Shown: positions 1 through 9,040, numbered from the stretch's first letter. The stretch: 64,000 bases of DNA from Cycloclasticus sp. symbiont of Poecilosclerida sp. N (GCA_002101205.1 LWTM01000074.1:1-64000), one strand, 5' to 3'. A program made the numbers and translations. Notes: a model not told the origin generated them from the sequence alone.

Positions 1-175
1 TTTGGAGGGCAGGAACGCGCTCTGTTTCAAGGCCAAGATGTTCATCAAGTTCTACATTTAACGCAGTTTCCACCGTGATTCGAGTGAGTATCTGTTGAAA
101 CTCGTTGAGATCTTCTGGTGTCTTGATGTTTTTCGCGGCCACTTGGGCTATCGCTTGTAATTCTTCTCTGTTCAT
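1..175 (-). CDS. IS256-family transposase, N-terminal part (cut by window edge)
   Basis: The reverse strand from an ATG at 175 reads MNREELQAIAQVAAKNIK and continues through about 58 codons to the window edge without a stop. This opening, followed by a segment with ITVETALN and LDEHLG, is the usual N-terminus of IS256-family (mutator-type DDE) transposases, which cut and paste the element. Only the DNA-binding N-terminal region is visible, so I cannot tell whether the gene is intact beyond the window. It lies just beyond the 3' end of msbA and is transcribed in the same direction, away from msbA. Confidence 0.85.
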   Translation of the reverse strand, partial: MNREELQAIAQVAAKNIKTPEDLNEFQQILTRITVETALNVELDEHLGLETERVPALQ

Positions 176-239
176 TTCTACTTATCCTTCTATTTAGGGG
201 GTTAATGATAAGCAATTACACAGAATTTAGTACACTCTC
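1..239 (-). mobile_element. IS256-family insertion sequence, one end
   Basis: The transposase start at 175 is followed by about 60 bp that end near 239 in a stretch reading, on the reverse strand, GAGTGTACTAAATTCTGTG. IS256-family inverted repeats commonly look like this, so I place the outer end of the element at about 239. The partner inverted repeat and the target duplication lie outside the window and cannot be checked. Confidence 0.6.
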
Positions 240-301
240 GCAACAGATGTAAGATAATGTCGAATTCTGTAATGTTTGGCTCAAGTCAAATTTAAAATAC
301 G

Positions 302-2047
302 CTACTGTCTTGGTTTAAATTGAGTTTTATGTAAGTGAGCGTATGTCTCATTCTTAGACAATAGGTGATGATGCGTGCCTGACTCAACTATTTTCCCATT
401 TTTCATAACAAGAATTGTATCGGCATTTTCAATAGTTGATAAGCGATGAGCAATAATAAGAGTTGTCTTGCCATCCATTGCTGTTTCTAGGGCTTCTTGT
501 ATCTTTCTTTCAGACTCTGTATCTAACGCTGAGGTGGCTTCATCTAAAATTAGGACCGGCGCGTCTTTTAGCAAGGCCCTAGCAATGGCGAGTCGCTGCC
601 TTTGTCCGCCAGAAAGCTTCAAGCCGTTTTCGCCAATCAGTGTATCTAGCCCGGCAGGTAATTGTTCAATAAACTCCATCGCGTGCGCTTTTGTTGCGGC
701 TTCAATAACTTGCTCTTTAGAGAAAGAGCCAAGAGAGCCGTAGGCAATATTGCGCTCAATGGTATCGTTAAAAAGCGTGACGTGTTGTGTCACTAATGAA
801 ATATGGCTGCGTAGATTGTTGAGTTCATAGTCGTTTATTTCGACACCATCAAGTAAAATTGAGCCTTGTGTATGGTCATAAAAACGCGGAATAAGGTTGG
901 CGAGTGTTGTTTTTCCACTTCCAGAATGGCCAACTAGAGCAATGGTTTTACCCGCTTCAAGTTTGAAAGAAATATTGTCGAGGATTTGTTTTTCTGAGCT
1001 GTTGTAACGGTAGCTAAGAGCTTTAAATTCTAATGCACCTTGAATGCGTTCGGTGGAGTGGCTGCCCGTATTTTTCTCAATATCTTGATCAAGCACTTCA
1101 AAAACACTTTCAGCTGCGGTGATACCTTTTTGAATGGTGGCGTTGATCTCACTCAATTGGCGGATGGGCCTAGGAATGAGACCAGCTGCTATAATATAGG
1201 CAATGAACTCACCTGTTGTTGCGTCTTTCATTAACAATAAAGCAAGGAAAATGAGGGTGCCAAGAGCAATGCTGATGATGAGTTGTAACACAGGTGTTTG
1301 AATGGCGGAGGTTTTAACCATGCGCATGGATTGTTGGAAACTGTATTTACTGGCGCCATGAAAGCGTTCTTGTTCGTAAGACTCACCACCAAAGCTTTTA
1401 ACAACACGATTACCCACAACCATTTCTGAGGCAACATGGGTTAGGTCGCCCATTGAGCTTTGTATTTTTTTGCTAATGCTGCGGAATCGTTGTGTGGCGA
1501 TTTTAACGACCATGCCAATCAGTGGGGCGATGGCGATAAAGATAAGAGATAGTTTCCAGTTCATGTAAAACAGATAACCAAATAATCCGATAACAGTAAA
1601 ACCTTCTCGAGCGAGAACTTTCACGGCATCGGTTGCGGCGCCTGTTACTTGCTGCACATTGTAGGTGATACGAGAAATTAAATGCCCTGAGCTATTGTCA
1701 TCAAAGAAATAGCTAGGTAACAGCGTGTAATGATCAAATAGCTGGCAACGAAGTGTATGGACAACCTTGTTGGAAACAAGTGCTATAAAATAACTGCCGA
1801 GAAAAGAACCTGCCCCTCGTACAAGAACGATACCAACCGAGGCTAATGGTATCCAATAAATGGTATCGCGCTGATTGCCGTTTAAAGCATCCACCATGTA
1901 TTTCATCAATGCGGCGAACACGGGTTGCGTCGCTGCAAAAATTAGAAAACCGATTAAGCTGAGTGCAAAAATTTTCCAATGAGGCTTAACGTAATCTAGG
2001 AGCCTAAAGTAAATATTGAGGCTAGATGTTTTATCGGGTGTCGTCAC
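302..2047 (-). CDS. msbA: Lipid A export ABC transporter, permease and ATPase (MsbA)
   Basis: This 581-residue half-transporter would flip lipid A-core across the inner membrane as a homodimer. The first 300 residues hold the six-helix permease domain. The C-terminal ATPase has a Walker A motif GHSGSGKTT at about 373, the signature LSGGQRQRLAIARAL near 477, Walker B VLILDEATSALD near 497, and the switch histidine in IIAHRLST. The length matches MsbA. The start is a GTG at 2047 with no strong ribosome-binding site. It is divergent from a truncated waaG copy. The intact waaG lies 7.4 kb away, beyond an inserted cassette, and a truncated second copy of this gene's 5' third lies at 9041–9383. The gene itself looks complete. 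Confidence 0.93.
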   Translation of the reverse strand: MTTPDKTSSLNIYFRLLDYVKPHWKIFALSLIGFLIFAATQPVFAALMKYMVDALNGNQRDTIYWIPLASVGIVLVRGAGSFLGSYFIALVSNKVVHTLRCQLFDHYTLLPSYFFDDNSSGHLISRITYNVQQVTGAATDAVKVLAREGFTVIGLFGYLFYMNWKLSLIFIAIAPLIGMVVKIATQRFRSISKKIQSSMGDLTHVASEMVVGNRVVKSFGGESYEQERFHGASKYSFQQSMRMVKTSAIQTPVLQLIISIALGTLIFLALLLMKDATTGEFIAYIIAAGLIPRPIRQLSEINATIQKGITAAESVFEVLDQDIEKNTGSHSTERIQGALEFKALSYRYNSSEKQILDNISFKLEAGKTIALVGHSGSGKTTLANLIPRFYDHTQGSILLDGVEINDYELNNLRSHISLVTQHVTLFNDTIERNIAYGSLGSFSKEQVIEAATKAHAMEFIEQLPAGLDTLIGENGLKLSGGQRQRLAIARALLKDAPVLILDEATSALDTESERKIQEALETAMDGKTTLIIAHRLSTIENADTILVMKNGKIVESGTHHHLLSKNETYAHLHKTQFKPRQ

Positions 2048-2308
2048 GGTTTATTGTTTAATCAAAGGAAATCCCATTTTAACGCATCCTCACATATGAA
2101 GTTGATGGAATAAAGGTAAAATATAAATTACTTTAATTGCTGGTTGATAGCACTGCGAATTATGCGTTTAGCTTTTGCTTTGTATAAATATTTTCCTTAC
2201 GGCGGATTAGCACGTGACTTTGTGCGTATTGCTAATATCTGTCTTGCAAAGGCTGGAGCAATCACGACAAAGCGGCTGATTCCCATAATCAATTATATGA
2301 AAGTTAGA
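1702..2308. repeat. Long direct repeat, copy A (msbA 5' part–intergenic–waaG 5' part)
   Basis: This stretch is closely similar to 9041–9727. It covers the first ~115 codons of msbA, the msbA–waaG intergenic region and the first part of waaG. The match starts sharply at CAAAGAAATAGCTAGGTAAC (1702 here, 9041 in copy B). In this copy the msbA part belongs to the intact gene, while the waaG part is truncated and has lost about 80 bp between the codons for residues 28 and 56. Scattered mismatches show the duplication is not recent. Confidence 0.9.
2162..2308 (+). pseudogene. waaG 5' fragment with internal deletion
   Basis: From the ATG at 2162 the sequence encodes MRLAFALYKYFPYGGLARDF, the same start as the intact waaG at 9499. 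After the codons for NICL it jumps to sequence matching 9665 onward (GCAAAGGCTGGAGCAATCAC), so about 80 bp are missing and the frame is lost. It ends where an IS5-like element begins. It is a dead remnant of the duplicated LPS glucosyltransferase gene. Confidence 0.9.
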
Positions 2309-3101
2309 TAACTTGAGGCCTCAGCACGTGCACTGGCGGTGCTAGTGCTGACAGTGTAACCCAACAAATCCGCATTAATTTTGTTATAATGCATCATGCA
2401 AAAATCATTCTCAACACAGTCCAACCTATTCTTTTCGACCGCTGACTTAGACCACCCTATTATTCATACGTCAGCTTGAAGTAAAAAAAATCATCATGAA
2501 AGAGAGCCGCATTAATATTATTGACAAGGTGAATGGCGCAGCTAGAGAAGGTGCCATGGGGCACGCAGCGCCGATAGAGGTCGTACAATCTGGTGCAGGC
2601 AATGGCAAAGATGGAAAGCCGACAAAAGATCCTGACGCGGGTTGGCATGTTAAGAATGATAGTCGAGGTAAACCTTTATCAAAACAAGAGCAAGCCCGCA
2701 ACAAAGCCATTGCGGTCACTCGAGCAGGTGGTGAGCGACCTTTTGCCACGTATAAGAGACATTATGGGCTTGGCAGAACACGATTTATGGGGTTGGGTAA
2801 AAATGCAACCGTTTATGGTTTAGCTGCCATGGCTGCGAACATTCGCAAAGGGGCTAAGTTTTTAACGCTTTACGGTATACCAAAGCCAAGTTGTGCGGGG
2901 TAACTGTGTCAAAAATCATGGAAAAGCACTAAAAACAGGAATAAAATCGATTTTTTACGCATTAAATGACCTAAAAACAGCATAATTGACGAAAAACAGG
3001 GGAAGTCTCATGAAGGTGGATAAAGTTGTTGGTTATCCCGCCGGCACGCGTGCTGCCTGCGCCGGCGGTGTAAGTACACGTACTGAGGTCTCAGATAGTT
3101 A
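2309..3101 (+). mobile_element. Internally deleted IS5-like element with long imperfect inverted repeats
   Basis: The left end (2309–2334, TAACTTGAGGCCTCAGCACG) matches the reverse complement of the right end (3072–3101), which reads TAACTATCTGAGACCTCAGT. The match continues imperfectly inward for some tens of bases, to a shared CCAACAA. TTAG occurs just outside both ends and could be a 4-bp target duplication, as is usual for IS5 relatives. Inside are only transposase fragments. The right arm also forms a GC-rich hairpin (CCGCCGGC…GCCGGCGG, 3036–3068). The element sits in the waaG relic, so it arrived after or with the cassette. Confidence 0.7.
2396..2903 (+). pseudogene. IS5-family transposase remnant (N-terminal and C-terminal pieces)
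   Basis: An ATG at 2396 opens a 27-residue piece with FFSTADLDHPIIHT, a typical transposase N-terminus, and stops at 2479. A second frame from 2496 to 2903 holds KPTKDPDAGWHVK, then a jump to the C-terminal end of the DDE domain with RNKAIAVTRAGGERPF and YGLGRTRFMGLGKN, which carries the catalytic glutamate region. The middle of the catalytic domain, including the aspartates, is missing. The protein cannot be active. The family call rests on the C-terminal signature. Confidence 0.75.
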
Positions 3102-3181
3102 GGGAGTAATCAGCATGATGAACATGTATAACATTCAAGCGGAGAGATTCAGCTTTAAATATTCAAACAATGAGAATAAAT

Positions 3182-3964
3182 ATGACTAAGAAAGTATTTG
3201 AAACCAGGATGTTTAGAGCTATTCTGATCTGTGTGCCACTTGTAGCTAATATATGTGCTGCGCAAGAAGTTGATCCAGTATTGGCAGAGGGGAAGAACAA
3301 AACTGTAGCTGCACAGAAATCGCAAAAACGTATTGATAAATTAGCGGCTCAAACGTATGACATTATGCAAGACTTTAAGGTCGTAAATAAGCAACTTGAA
3401 GGGATAAAGGTATATAACGCCCAGCTTGGGAAATACATTCAAAACCAAAAGCAAACAATGCTTGACATTGAATACTCAATTAAAAATACCACGGTCATAG
3501 AGCGACAGATTGTGCCACTATCCTTAAAAATGCTTGATGCGCTAGAGCAATTCATTAATTTAGATTTACCATTCCAGCGCGAAACTCGCTTGACCAGTAT
3601 TGCGCAAGTTAGGGAAAACTTAGGTGTGAGCCGTTTTAGTACTTCAGAAAAATTTCGTCAAGTATTAGAGCTATATGACATAGAGTCTGAATACGGCAAT
3701 ACGATCGATCAATATAGTGGTCTTCTAGAGGTTGAAGGGCTGGAGCAAAAAGTCACTTTTTTACGCGTTGGTCGAATTGCTCTGCTTTATCAGACAAGTA
3801 ACCAAGCTAAGACAGGCGCATGGAGTAAGCAAGAGAAACAATGGCAGGCGTTAGATTCTGGGGAATATCGTTCGGCGACAGCTAAGGCCATTCGTATAGC
3901 AAAAAAACAGGCAGCAGTAGATGTGCTTAATTTGCCTATCGCGTTTCCGGAGGCAGTCAAATGA
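3182..3964 (+). CDS. DUF3450 periplasmic protein of a TonB2-type transducer
   Basis: The product is about 260 residues with a signal peptide (hydrophobic stretch AILICVPLVANICAA) followed by a long helical, probably coiled-coil region (residues 25–110) and the conserved C-terminal half of DUF3450. This family is regularly encoded just upstream of ttpC-exbB-exbD-tonB. Its exact role is unknown; a periplasmic accessory role in TonB energisation is inferred from context. An in-frame ATG lies at 3170, but the ATG at 3182 has a better spaced GAGAA and is preferred. Its stop overlaps the next start by 4 bp (ATGA), indicating translational coupling. Confidence 0.85.
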   Translation: MTKKVFETRMFRAILICVPLVANICAAQEVDPVLAEGKNKTVAAQKSQKRIDKLAAQTYDIMQDFKVVNKQLEGIKVYNAQLGKYIQNQKQTMLDIEYSIKNTTVIERQIVPLSLKMLDALEQFINLDLPFQRETRLTSIAQVRENLGVSRFSTSEKFRQVLELYDIESEYGNTIDQYSGLLEVEGLEQKVTFLRVGRIALLYQTSNQAKTGAWSKQEKQWQALDSGEYRSATAKAIRIAKKQAAVDVLNLPIAFPEAVK

Positions 3965-5337
3965 GAATTATTTCCCGATTACCATATTTAGTATTGATTA
4001 CGTTAAGTGTTGTGTTTTCGAGTAGTGCCTATAGTGCTGATAAGGCCATGTCTCTTGATGAGCTATTGCAAATGGTTCGCAGCGCTAAGGTATCTGAATC
4101 CAAAGAGCATAAAAGGCGTGAACGTGAGTTCCTCGTTGGAAAATCTCAGCAGAAGAGCCTATTAACTAAAGCAAAAGCAGAAAAACGGGCTCATGAGCGA
4201 AAAAGTGAAACACTTGAGAATAACTTTGCGAAGAATGAGTTGGAACTAAAAGCGCTTGACGAACAGCTTCAAAATAAACTGGGTTCTCTAAAAGAATTGT
4301 TTGGACATTTGACGGCTACAGCTGGTGATGCCGTAGCAAGGATGGATCAGTCTATCGTTAGTGCACAGCTGCCTGGACGCACAGCTTCATTAGAGGCCCT
4401 GATTAAAAAAATGAGTAGTAATACGCAATTGCCCAGTTTGGAAGAAATTGAAGGCTTATGGTATGAAATAAACCGTGAAATGGTAGAGGCTGGGAAGGTT
4501 GTTAAATTCCAATCTGAATATATCAATGCGGGTGGTGAGAAGGTTAAAGGTGAAGTGGTCAGAATTGGTAATTTTAACTTGATGTCTGAAGGCGCTTATC
4601 TAACATATTCGACAAAAGAGGGGGTTATTTCGGCTTTACCCCGGCAACCAGCCGGCGCATATCTTGATGCTGCAATTGAACTTCAAACATCAGGGGCAGG
4701 CTTTACTCGAATTGGCATTGATCCGACCGGTCCAAGTGGTGGGGGGCTATTACAGGCTTTGATTGACACACCAACGTTGGTTGAAAAGTGGCACCAAGGT
4801 GGTGAGATTGGCTACATAATTTCTGCTGTGGGCCTGTTAGGTATTTTATTGGCGCTTTGGCGCTTTGTTGTTTTATTTGATATCTCACGCAAGGTAAATG
4901 CGCAGCTGAATTCTAAAACCGTGTCTGCAGACAATCCACTAGGCCGTGTGTTGATGGTAGGAGAGAAGAACTCTAGTTTGGATGCAGAGTCAATGGAGTT
5001 GAAATTAAATGAAAGCATATTACGTGAACGACCAAAGATTGAGTTTGGTCTTTCTTTTTTAAAAATCATCGCTATGGTTGCTCCTCTTGGAGGGTTGCTT
5101 GGCACTGTAACTGGGATGATTGTGGTATTCCAGCAAATTACTATTTTTGGTGCAGGTGACCCAAAAATGATGGCGGGCGGTATTTCACAAGCCTTGGTGA
5201 CTACCGTTCTAGGTTTGATTGTCGCAATTCCTATTGTCCTTATGCACACTTGGGTAAATGGTTATGCTCAACGAATACTGCATATTCTTGATGAGCAAAG
5301 TTTAGGCATAGTCGCTGACCAAATTGAGAAGCCTTAA
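3961..5337 (+). CDS. ttpC: TtpC-like MotA/TolQ/ExbB proton-channel protein with periplasmic coiled coil
   Basis: This 458-residue protein starts with a signal peptide (cleavage probably after SSSAYSA). Residues 30–110 are a charged coiled coil and 110–270 a periplasmic domain. The C-terminal half has three membrane helices (about 283–303, 363–391, 410–430). The last two carry the MotA/TolQ/ExbB signature GGLLGTVTGMI and AIPIVLMHT. TtpC is the extra component of TonB2 systems described in Vibrio, which work with ExbB2/ExbD2/TonB2 in ferric siderophore uptake. The gene overlaps the DUF3450 gene by 4 bp and is 2 bp from exbB, so one operon is clear. The substrate is not shown by the sequence. 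Confidence 0.9.
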   Translation: MRIISRLPYLVLITLSVVFSSSAYSADKAMSLDELLQMVRSAKVSESKEHKRREREFLVGKSQQKSLLTKAKAEKRAHERKSETLENNFAKNELELKALDEQLQNKLGSLKELFGHLTATAGDAVARMDQSIVSAQLPGRTASLEALIKKMSSNTQLPSLEEIEGLWYEINREMVEAGKVVKFQSEYINAGGEKVKGEVVRIGNFNLMSEGAYLTYSTKEGVISALPRQPAGAYLDAAIELQTSGAGFTRIGIDPTGPSGGGLLQALIDTPTLVEKWHQGGEIGYIISAVGLLGILLALWRFVVLFDISRKVNAQLNSKTVSADNPLGRVLMVGEKNSSLDAESMELKLNESILRERPKIEFGLSFLKIIAMVAPLGGLLGTVTGMIVVFQQITIFGAGDPKMMAGGISQALVTTVLGLIVAIPIVLMHTWVNGYAQRILHILDEQSLGIVADQIEKP

Positions 5338-5339
5338 TT

Positions 5340-5864
5340 GTGATTTTTATTCAAGATATCTGGGAAGGCGTACGTGACTTTATGGAGCTTGGGGGCGTTG
5401 TTCTTTGGTTTATTTTTGTGTTGCTTTCTGTAATGTGGACATTGATATTTGAAAGAATATGGTACTACAAAATGGGGCTACAAAAAGAGTTGGATGCCTC
5501 CCTTAGTATATGGAATAAACGTCCAGAACGGAAGTCTAAACGCGCTCATCAGGTGCGAGATAAGTTGCTGTCACAAATAAGTATACGTATTAATCAATAT
5601 CTACCTTTAATAAAAACCCTCGTTGCGTTGTCGCCTCTTTTTGGTCTATTGGGCACGGTAACTGGAATGATTAGTGTATTTGAAACTATGGCGATTACAG
5701 GTGGTGGCGATGCTAAAGCCATGTCAAGCGGCGTTTCTATGGCAACCATTCCTACGATGGCGGGTATGGTAACAGCGCTTTCAGGTGTCTTTGGTTTTAC
5801 ATATATTCAAGGTCTGGCAAAAAAAAAGAAGCGGTTACTAGAAAATCGTCTTACTTTGGAATAA
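5340..5864 (+). CDS. exbB: ExbB-like biopolymer transport proton channel
   Basis: The product has 174 residues, the short ExbB form typical of TonB2 systems. It has a first membrane helix near residues 16–36 (GGVVLWFIFVLLSVM), a cytoplasmic loop, and the TolQ/ExbB signature LFGLLGTVTGMISVFE followed by MATIPTMAGMVTALSG. With ExbD it would form the inner-membrane proton channel that powers TonB. The start is a GTG at 5340, 2 bp after the ttpC stop. A 97-bp gap separates it from exbD. Confidence 0.92.
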   Translation: MIFIQDIWEGVRDFMELGGVVLWFIFVLLSVMWTLIFERIWYYKMGLQKELDASLSIWNKRPERKSKRAHQVRDKLLSQISIRINQYLPLIKTLVALSPLFGLLGTVTGMISVFETMAITGGGDAKAMSSGVSMATIPTMAGMVTALSGVFGFTYIQGLAKKKKRLLENRLTLE

Positions 5865-5961
5865 TTTAGTTGGTTTGTTTATGCTTTGGCATATAGAGCA
5901 TAGGTGTTTTAAGTGGTTAGGTAATAGGGTGTAATGGCACTAGTTTAAATGGATATATTCA

Positions 5962-6363
5962 ATGCGAAAAATTAATTTAAGTCCTAAAGAAGAGGCTCAA
6001 GCAATTGATTTAACGCCCATGCTCGATGTTGTATTTATTATGCTCATTTTTTTTATCGTAACAGCATCATTTATAAAACCGCCCGGTATCGAAGTCAATA
6101 AAGTAAATACAGTAACGGCAGTAACGGCAAAGCCAGCTATTCTTGTTGCTATTAACGAGGCTAATGAAATATGGATTGATAAAGCTGTAATAAAAGACAA
6201 TCTGGTAAAACTTCACTTATTGCGCCTTCATACAGACAACCCAAAGGGCAGTTTGGTTATTCAAATTGATGGGAAGGCAACCGTGGAAAAAATTGCCTTA
6301 GTTGCAGATATTGCACACGAGCTTGGTATTGTTGATGTGTCTGTATCAACTAGTAATGATTAG
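5962..6363 (+). CDS. exbD: ExbD biopolymer transport protein, first copy
   Basis: This 133-residue protein has a short cytoplasmic start, a single membrane helix with the conserved DLTPMLDVVFIMLIFFIVT (the channel aspartate is included), and a periplasmic ExbD domain. It partners with ExbB in the proton channel. The 3' end overlaps the preferred tonB start by 8 bp. A separate ExbD of nearly identical N-terminal design lies at 8477–8875 on the other strand. Confidence 0.92.
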   Translation: MRKINLSPKEEAQAIDLTPMLDVVFIMLIFFIVTASFIKPPGIEVNKVNTVTAVTAKPAILVAINEANEIWIDKAVIKDNLVKLHLLRLHTDNPKGSLVIQIDGKATVEKIALVADIAHELGIVDVSVSTSND

Positions 6364-6976
6364 TTTAGCGGCAAATACGAGTGTGCGATTTGCTTTAGCT
6401 ATTGTGCTAGGTGTCATTGCAGCATCTGTATTGACAGTCCTGATGTATTTACTTATCTCAAGTAACAACGGTGAGCTTGATGAGCAACCAGCCCGAAAAA
6501 TTTCAGATATATGGCAAACAGATAGACAACTTAGCGAAAATTTTACAAAAAATAAGCCTGATAAACCAGACGAGCCGGATAAGCAACCAGAGTTTCCAGA
6601 TCAAAAAGTAGATGTGCAAATGGATATTAATGCGGTGAGCATATCGCCTAATCTAAGTTTAAATCTCGATATAGGACTAGGCGGAGGTTTTGCTCGCGAT
6701 AATGATTACATACCGCTTTATGTTCCGCAGCCGGCATATCCACGTCGGGCGCTCTCACGAAACAAAGAAGGGTATGCAGTCATCGAGGTGATAATTACTA
6801 GCACAGGTAGTGTTCGAGACCCAAAGTTGATTGAAGAGGCACCCTCTAATTATGGTTTTGGACGTTCTGCACTTAAAGCAGCGTTGAAATTAAAATACAC
6901 CCCACGTGTCGTAGATGGAAAGGCAGAGGAAGTACTAGGTGTATTCTATAAATTTACATTTTTGATCGATGGGTAG
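6356..6976 (+). CDS. tonB: TonB energy transducer
   Basis: About 206 residues: an N-terminal membrane anchor (residues 10–34), a proline/acid-rich spacer with KPDKPDEPDKQPEFPDQK, and a C-terminal TonB domain containing YVPQPAYPRRALSRNKEGYA and a conserved aromatic end (FYKFTFLIDG). It would carry proton-motive energy from ExbBD to outer-membrane receptors. A longer frame opens at 6302, but the ATG at 6356, overlapping the exbD stop, places the membrane anchor correctly and is chosen. No TonB-dependent receptor gene is present nearby. Confidence 0.9.
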   Translation: MISLAANTSVRFALAIVLGVIAASVLTVLMYLLISSNNGELDEQPARKISDIWQTDRQLSENFTKNKPDKPDEPDKQPEFPDQKVDVQMDINAVSISPNLSLNLDIGLGGGFARDNDYIPLYVPQPAYPRRALSRNKEGYAVIEVIITSTGSVRDPKLIEEAPSNYGFGRSALKAALKLKYTPRVVDGKAEEVLGVFYKFTFLIDG

Positions 6977-6993
6977 TAAATACGGGGCTTTGA

Positions 6994-8394
6994 ATGTTTA
7001 ATAATTTAATTGTCGGAAAGTTGAATTTAAGCTCTATTGAAGAGCCTAATGCGCTTTGCTTTCGGAGAGACATAACATCTAAGCGAGCTTCTTTTTTTGT
7101 ATTTTTAGCACTAGCTTTAGTGTTTTTGTTGTTCGTCCCAAATGAGGCTTATGCGGAAAAAAAAAGTGATAAAAAGTATGCGAATGTAAAGACGCAAAAG
7201 AGACATTCTGTCGGAAGGAAATGTGGAAAAAAATTAGAAAAATCTCAGGACGAGATGGAAGTTGAGCAATGGATTAAGGCTGAGTCAACTCTTAAGGGGG
7301 CGTTGCCTAAGGTTTGCGGTTCTAGCTATGAAAAGTCTCAAGTGTGGAATTACTTGGCTTACGTTTTCTATTCAAATGGCAAAATTAGCCAGGCTATTGA
7401 CGCGTATAAAAAAGTTATATCAGAACCGGCTACAGACGAGAGAACGAGGGTTAACTCGTATTACTCAATAGCGCAGCTTTTTTTCGTTAAGGAAAATTAC
7501 AGCAAAGCAGCGCAGTTTCTCGAAAAATGGATGAAAGAATCGACGGTAGTTGGAGCCGACGGCAAAATCCTGCTTGCTCAAGCCTATTATCAGCTTAATC
7601 GTAAAAAAGAAGCGCTAAACCTAGTTAATAGAACAATTAAAAATTGGGAAATTAAAGGTAAGGTGCCTAAGGAGAATTGGTGGTCATTACAACGGGTCAT
7701 GTACTACGAAAAAAATAACTATGCGGAAGTTGTTGTTATATTAAAGAAGCTAATAAAACATTATTCAAGAGTTACTTATTGGAAGCAACTAGGCAGTATA
7801 TATGGGGAGCTTAATCAAGATTTGAACCAGTTAATTTCTACAGAGGTTGTGTATTTGTTGGGTGATATAAAAAAGGAAAAGGAGCTGCTCGGGTTTGCGT
7901 CCTTATTTATTGCAGCTGATGCGCCTTACTTAGCTGCGCGGGTGGTTGATAAAGGCATTAGTCAGGGTGTAATTGAGGTTACGGCAAAAAACATGGAGTT
8001 CTTGGGGTATTCATGGGAGCTGGCTCAAAATGGTAAAAAAGCACGTGTTTCGCTTGAAAAGGCTGCCAAACTCTCTGATCAAGGAAAAATTTGGGCTAGG
8101 TTGGCAAACGTATATCTTGATATTGGTGCGGATGCGCAAGCCGTTCAAGCTGCGCGTATGGCAATTAAAAAAGGCGGCTTGAGGCGTAGTGACGTTACTA
8201 ATATGGTGCTGGGTAATGCACAGTTAAACTTACATTGCTACGGTTCGGCTATTAAGGCATTTAGGAAGGCAGCTAAAGATAAACGCAGCAGAAAATCTGC
8301 GAACCAATGGATTCAATACGCAGATAAAGAAAATGGGCGTAGATCAAAGTTGCGTCAAGTTGGGGCTAGTTTAGCTGGCTGTGTTCACGCCTAA
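6994..8394 (+). CDS. TPR-repeat protein of the TonB2-type operon
   Basis: The 466-residue product has an N-terminal hydrophobic segment (about 30–52, ending NEAYA), a lysine-rich linker, then helical tetratricopeptide repeats through most of the rest (for example near VWNYLAYVFYSNGKISQAI and YYSIAQLFFVKENYSKAAQF). It is therefore probably secreted or membrane-anchored, facing the periplasm. A TPR protein commonly closes DUF3450–ttpC–exbB–exbD–tonB operons. It lies 17 bp after tonB and a GGGG stretch precedes the ATG. Its function beyond protein–protein contact cannot be read from the sequence. Confidence 0.82.
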   Translation: MFNNLIVGKLNLSSIEEPNALCFRRDITSKRASFFVFLALALVFLLFVPNEAYAEKKSDKKYANVKTQKRHSVGRKCGKKLEKSQDEMEVEQWIKAESTLKGALPKVCGSSYEKSQVWNYLAYVFYSNGKISQAIDAYKKVISEPATDERTRVNSYYSIAQLFFVKENYSKAAQFLEKWMKESTVVGADGKILLAQAYYQLNRKKEALNLVNRTIKNWEIKGKVPKENWWSLQRVMYYEKNNYAEVVVILKKLIKHYSRVTYWKQLGSIYGELNQDLNQLISTEVVYLLGDIKKEKELLGFASLFIAADAPYLAARVVDKGISQGVIEVTAKNMEFLGYSWELAQNGKKARVSLEKAAKLSDQGKIWARLANVYLDIGADAQAVQAARMAIKKGGLRRSDVTNMVLGNAQLNLHCYGSAIKAFRKAAKDKRSRKSANQWIQYADKENGRRSKLRQVGASLAGCVHA

Positions 8395-8476
8395 TTAGCG
8401 TTTGGAATAAACAGGAAGTCGTTATAGGGCTCTTTCGGCCCGTTATCTCAGAATCGCTTACGCTGTGGCCTAACTT

Positions 8477-8875
8477 TTATTTAATTATGGCCAAAGAAAT
8501 ATCAAAAACACCCGCTTCACGTGCTTGATCAGTTATGCGGATATACACTTTAGATGTTGCTTTTGGGTTTGAATAGATAATTACTTTTGTGTTGGGGTCT
8601 TCAGCGCGTAACCTTTCGACGTTTGCTCGAACAGAGCGTATATCAATACGCCGACCTTCCAACATAATGTCATCGTTCGCGCTTATTTCAAAGACGATAT
8701 TTTTGTTTTCAAGGTTAGGTGGCTGCTCTGTTGTAGGCGGTCTTTGAACTGATAAGGTCTTTTCATCAATGAACGTTGAGGTGACAATAAAAAATATCAG
8801 CATAATAAAGACGACATCCAGCATAGGTGTCAAATCTATTTGTGACTCCTCTTCTTTTCTAGGTCTTAAAGCCAT
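8477..8875 (-). CDS. exbD: ExbD biopolymer transport protein, second orphan copy
   Basis: The 132-residue product carries the ExbD core DLTPMLDVVFIMLIFFIVT followed by a periplasmic domain. A GGAG ribosome-binding site precedes the ATG at 8875. It runs opposite to the TonB2-type operon and has no ExbB next to it. In many gammaproteobacteria an exbB–exbD pair sits in the msbA/lpxK neighbourhood. Here a truncated msbA starts upstream (9041), so this gene may have come with the duplicated msbA segment. It appears intact, and whether it is used is unknown. Confidence 0.88.
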   Translation of the reverse strand: MALRPRKEEESQIDLTPMLDVVFIMLIFFIVTSTFIDEKTLSVQRPPTTEQPPNLENKNIVFEISANDDIMLEGRRIDIRSVRANVERLRAEDPNTKVIIYSNPKATSKVYIRITDQAREAGVFDISLAIIK

Positions 8876-9040
8876 CAGTGCTCCCTAACAATCTAAGCTT
8901 AATATATTAATTGATATTAGCTTATTGGCGGAATTAATTAAAGAAAATGTATGCCCAAAGTAGTAATGTCTGGTTTCTCCAAAGTTAAAATATTCGCTTT
9001 TGACTGGAGGGGAATTAACTTGGATGATTACTATGAGCCA

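Noticed and set aside
4812-5249. 145-codon reverse frame inside ttpC
   Set aside because: Overlaps the proton-channel domain of ttpC and shows only reversed helix composition.
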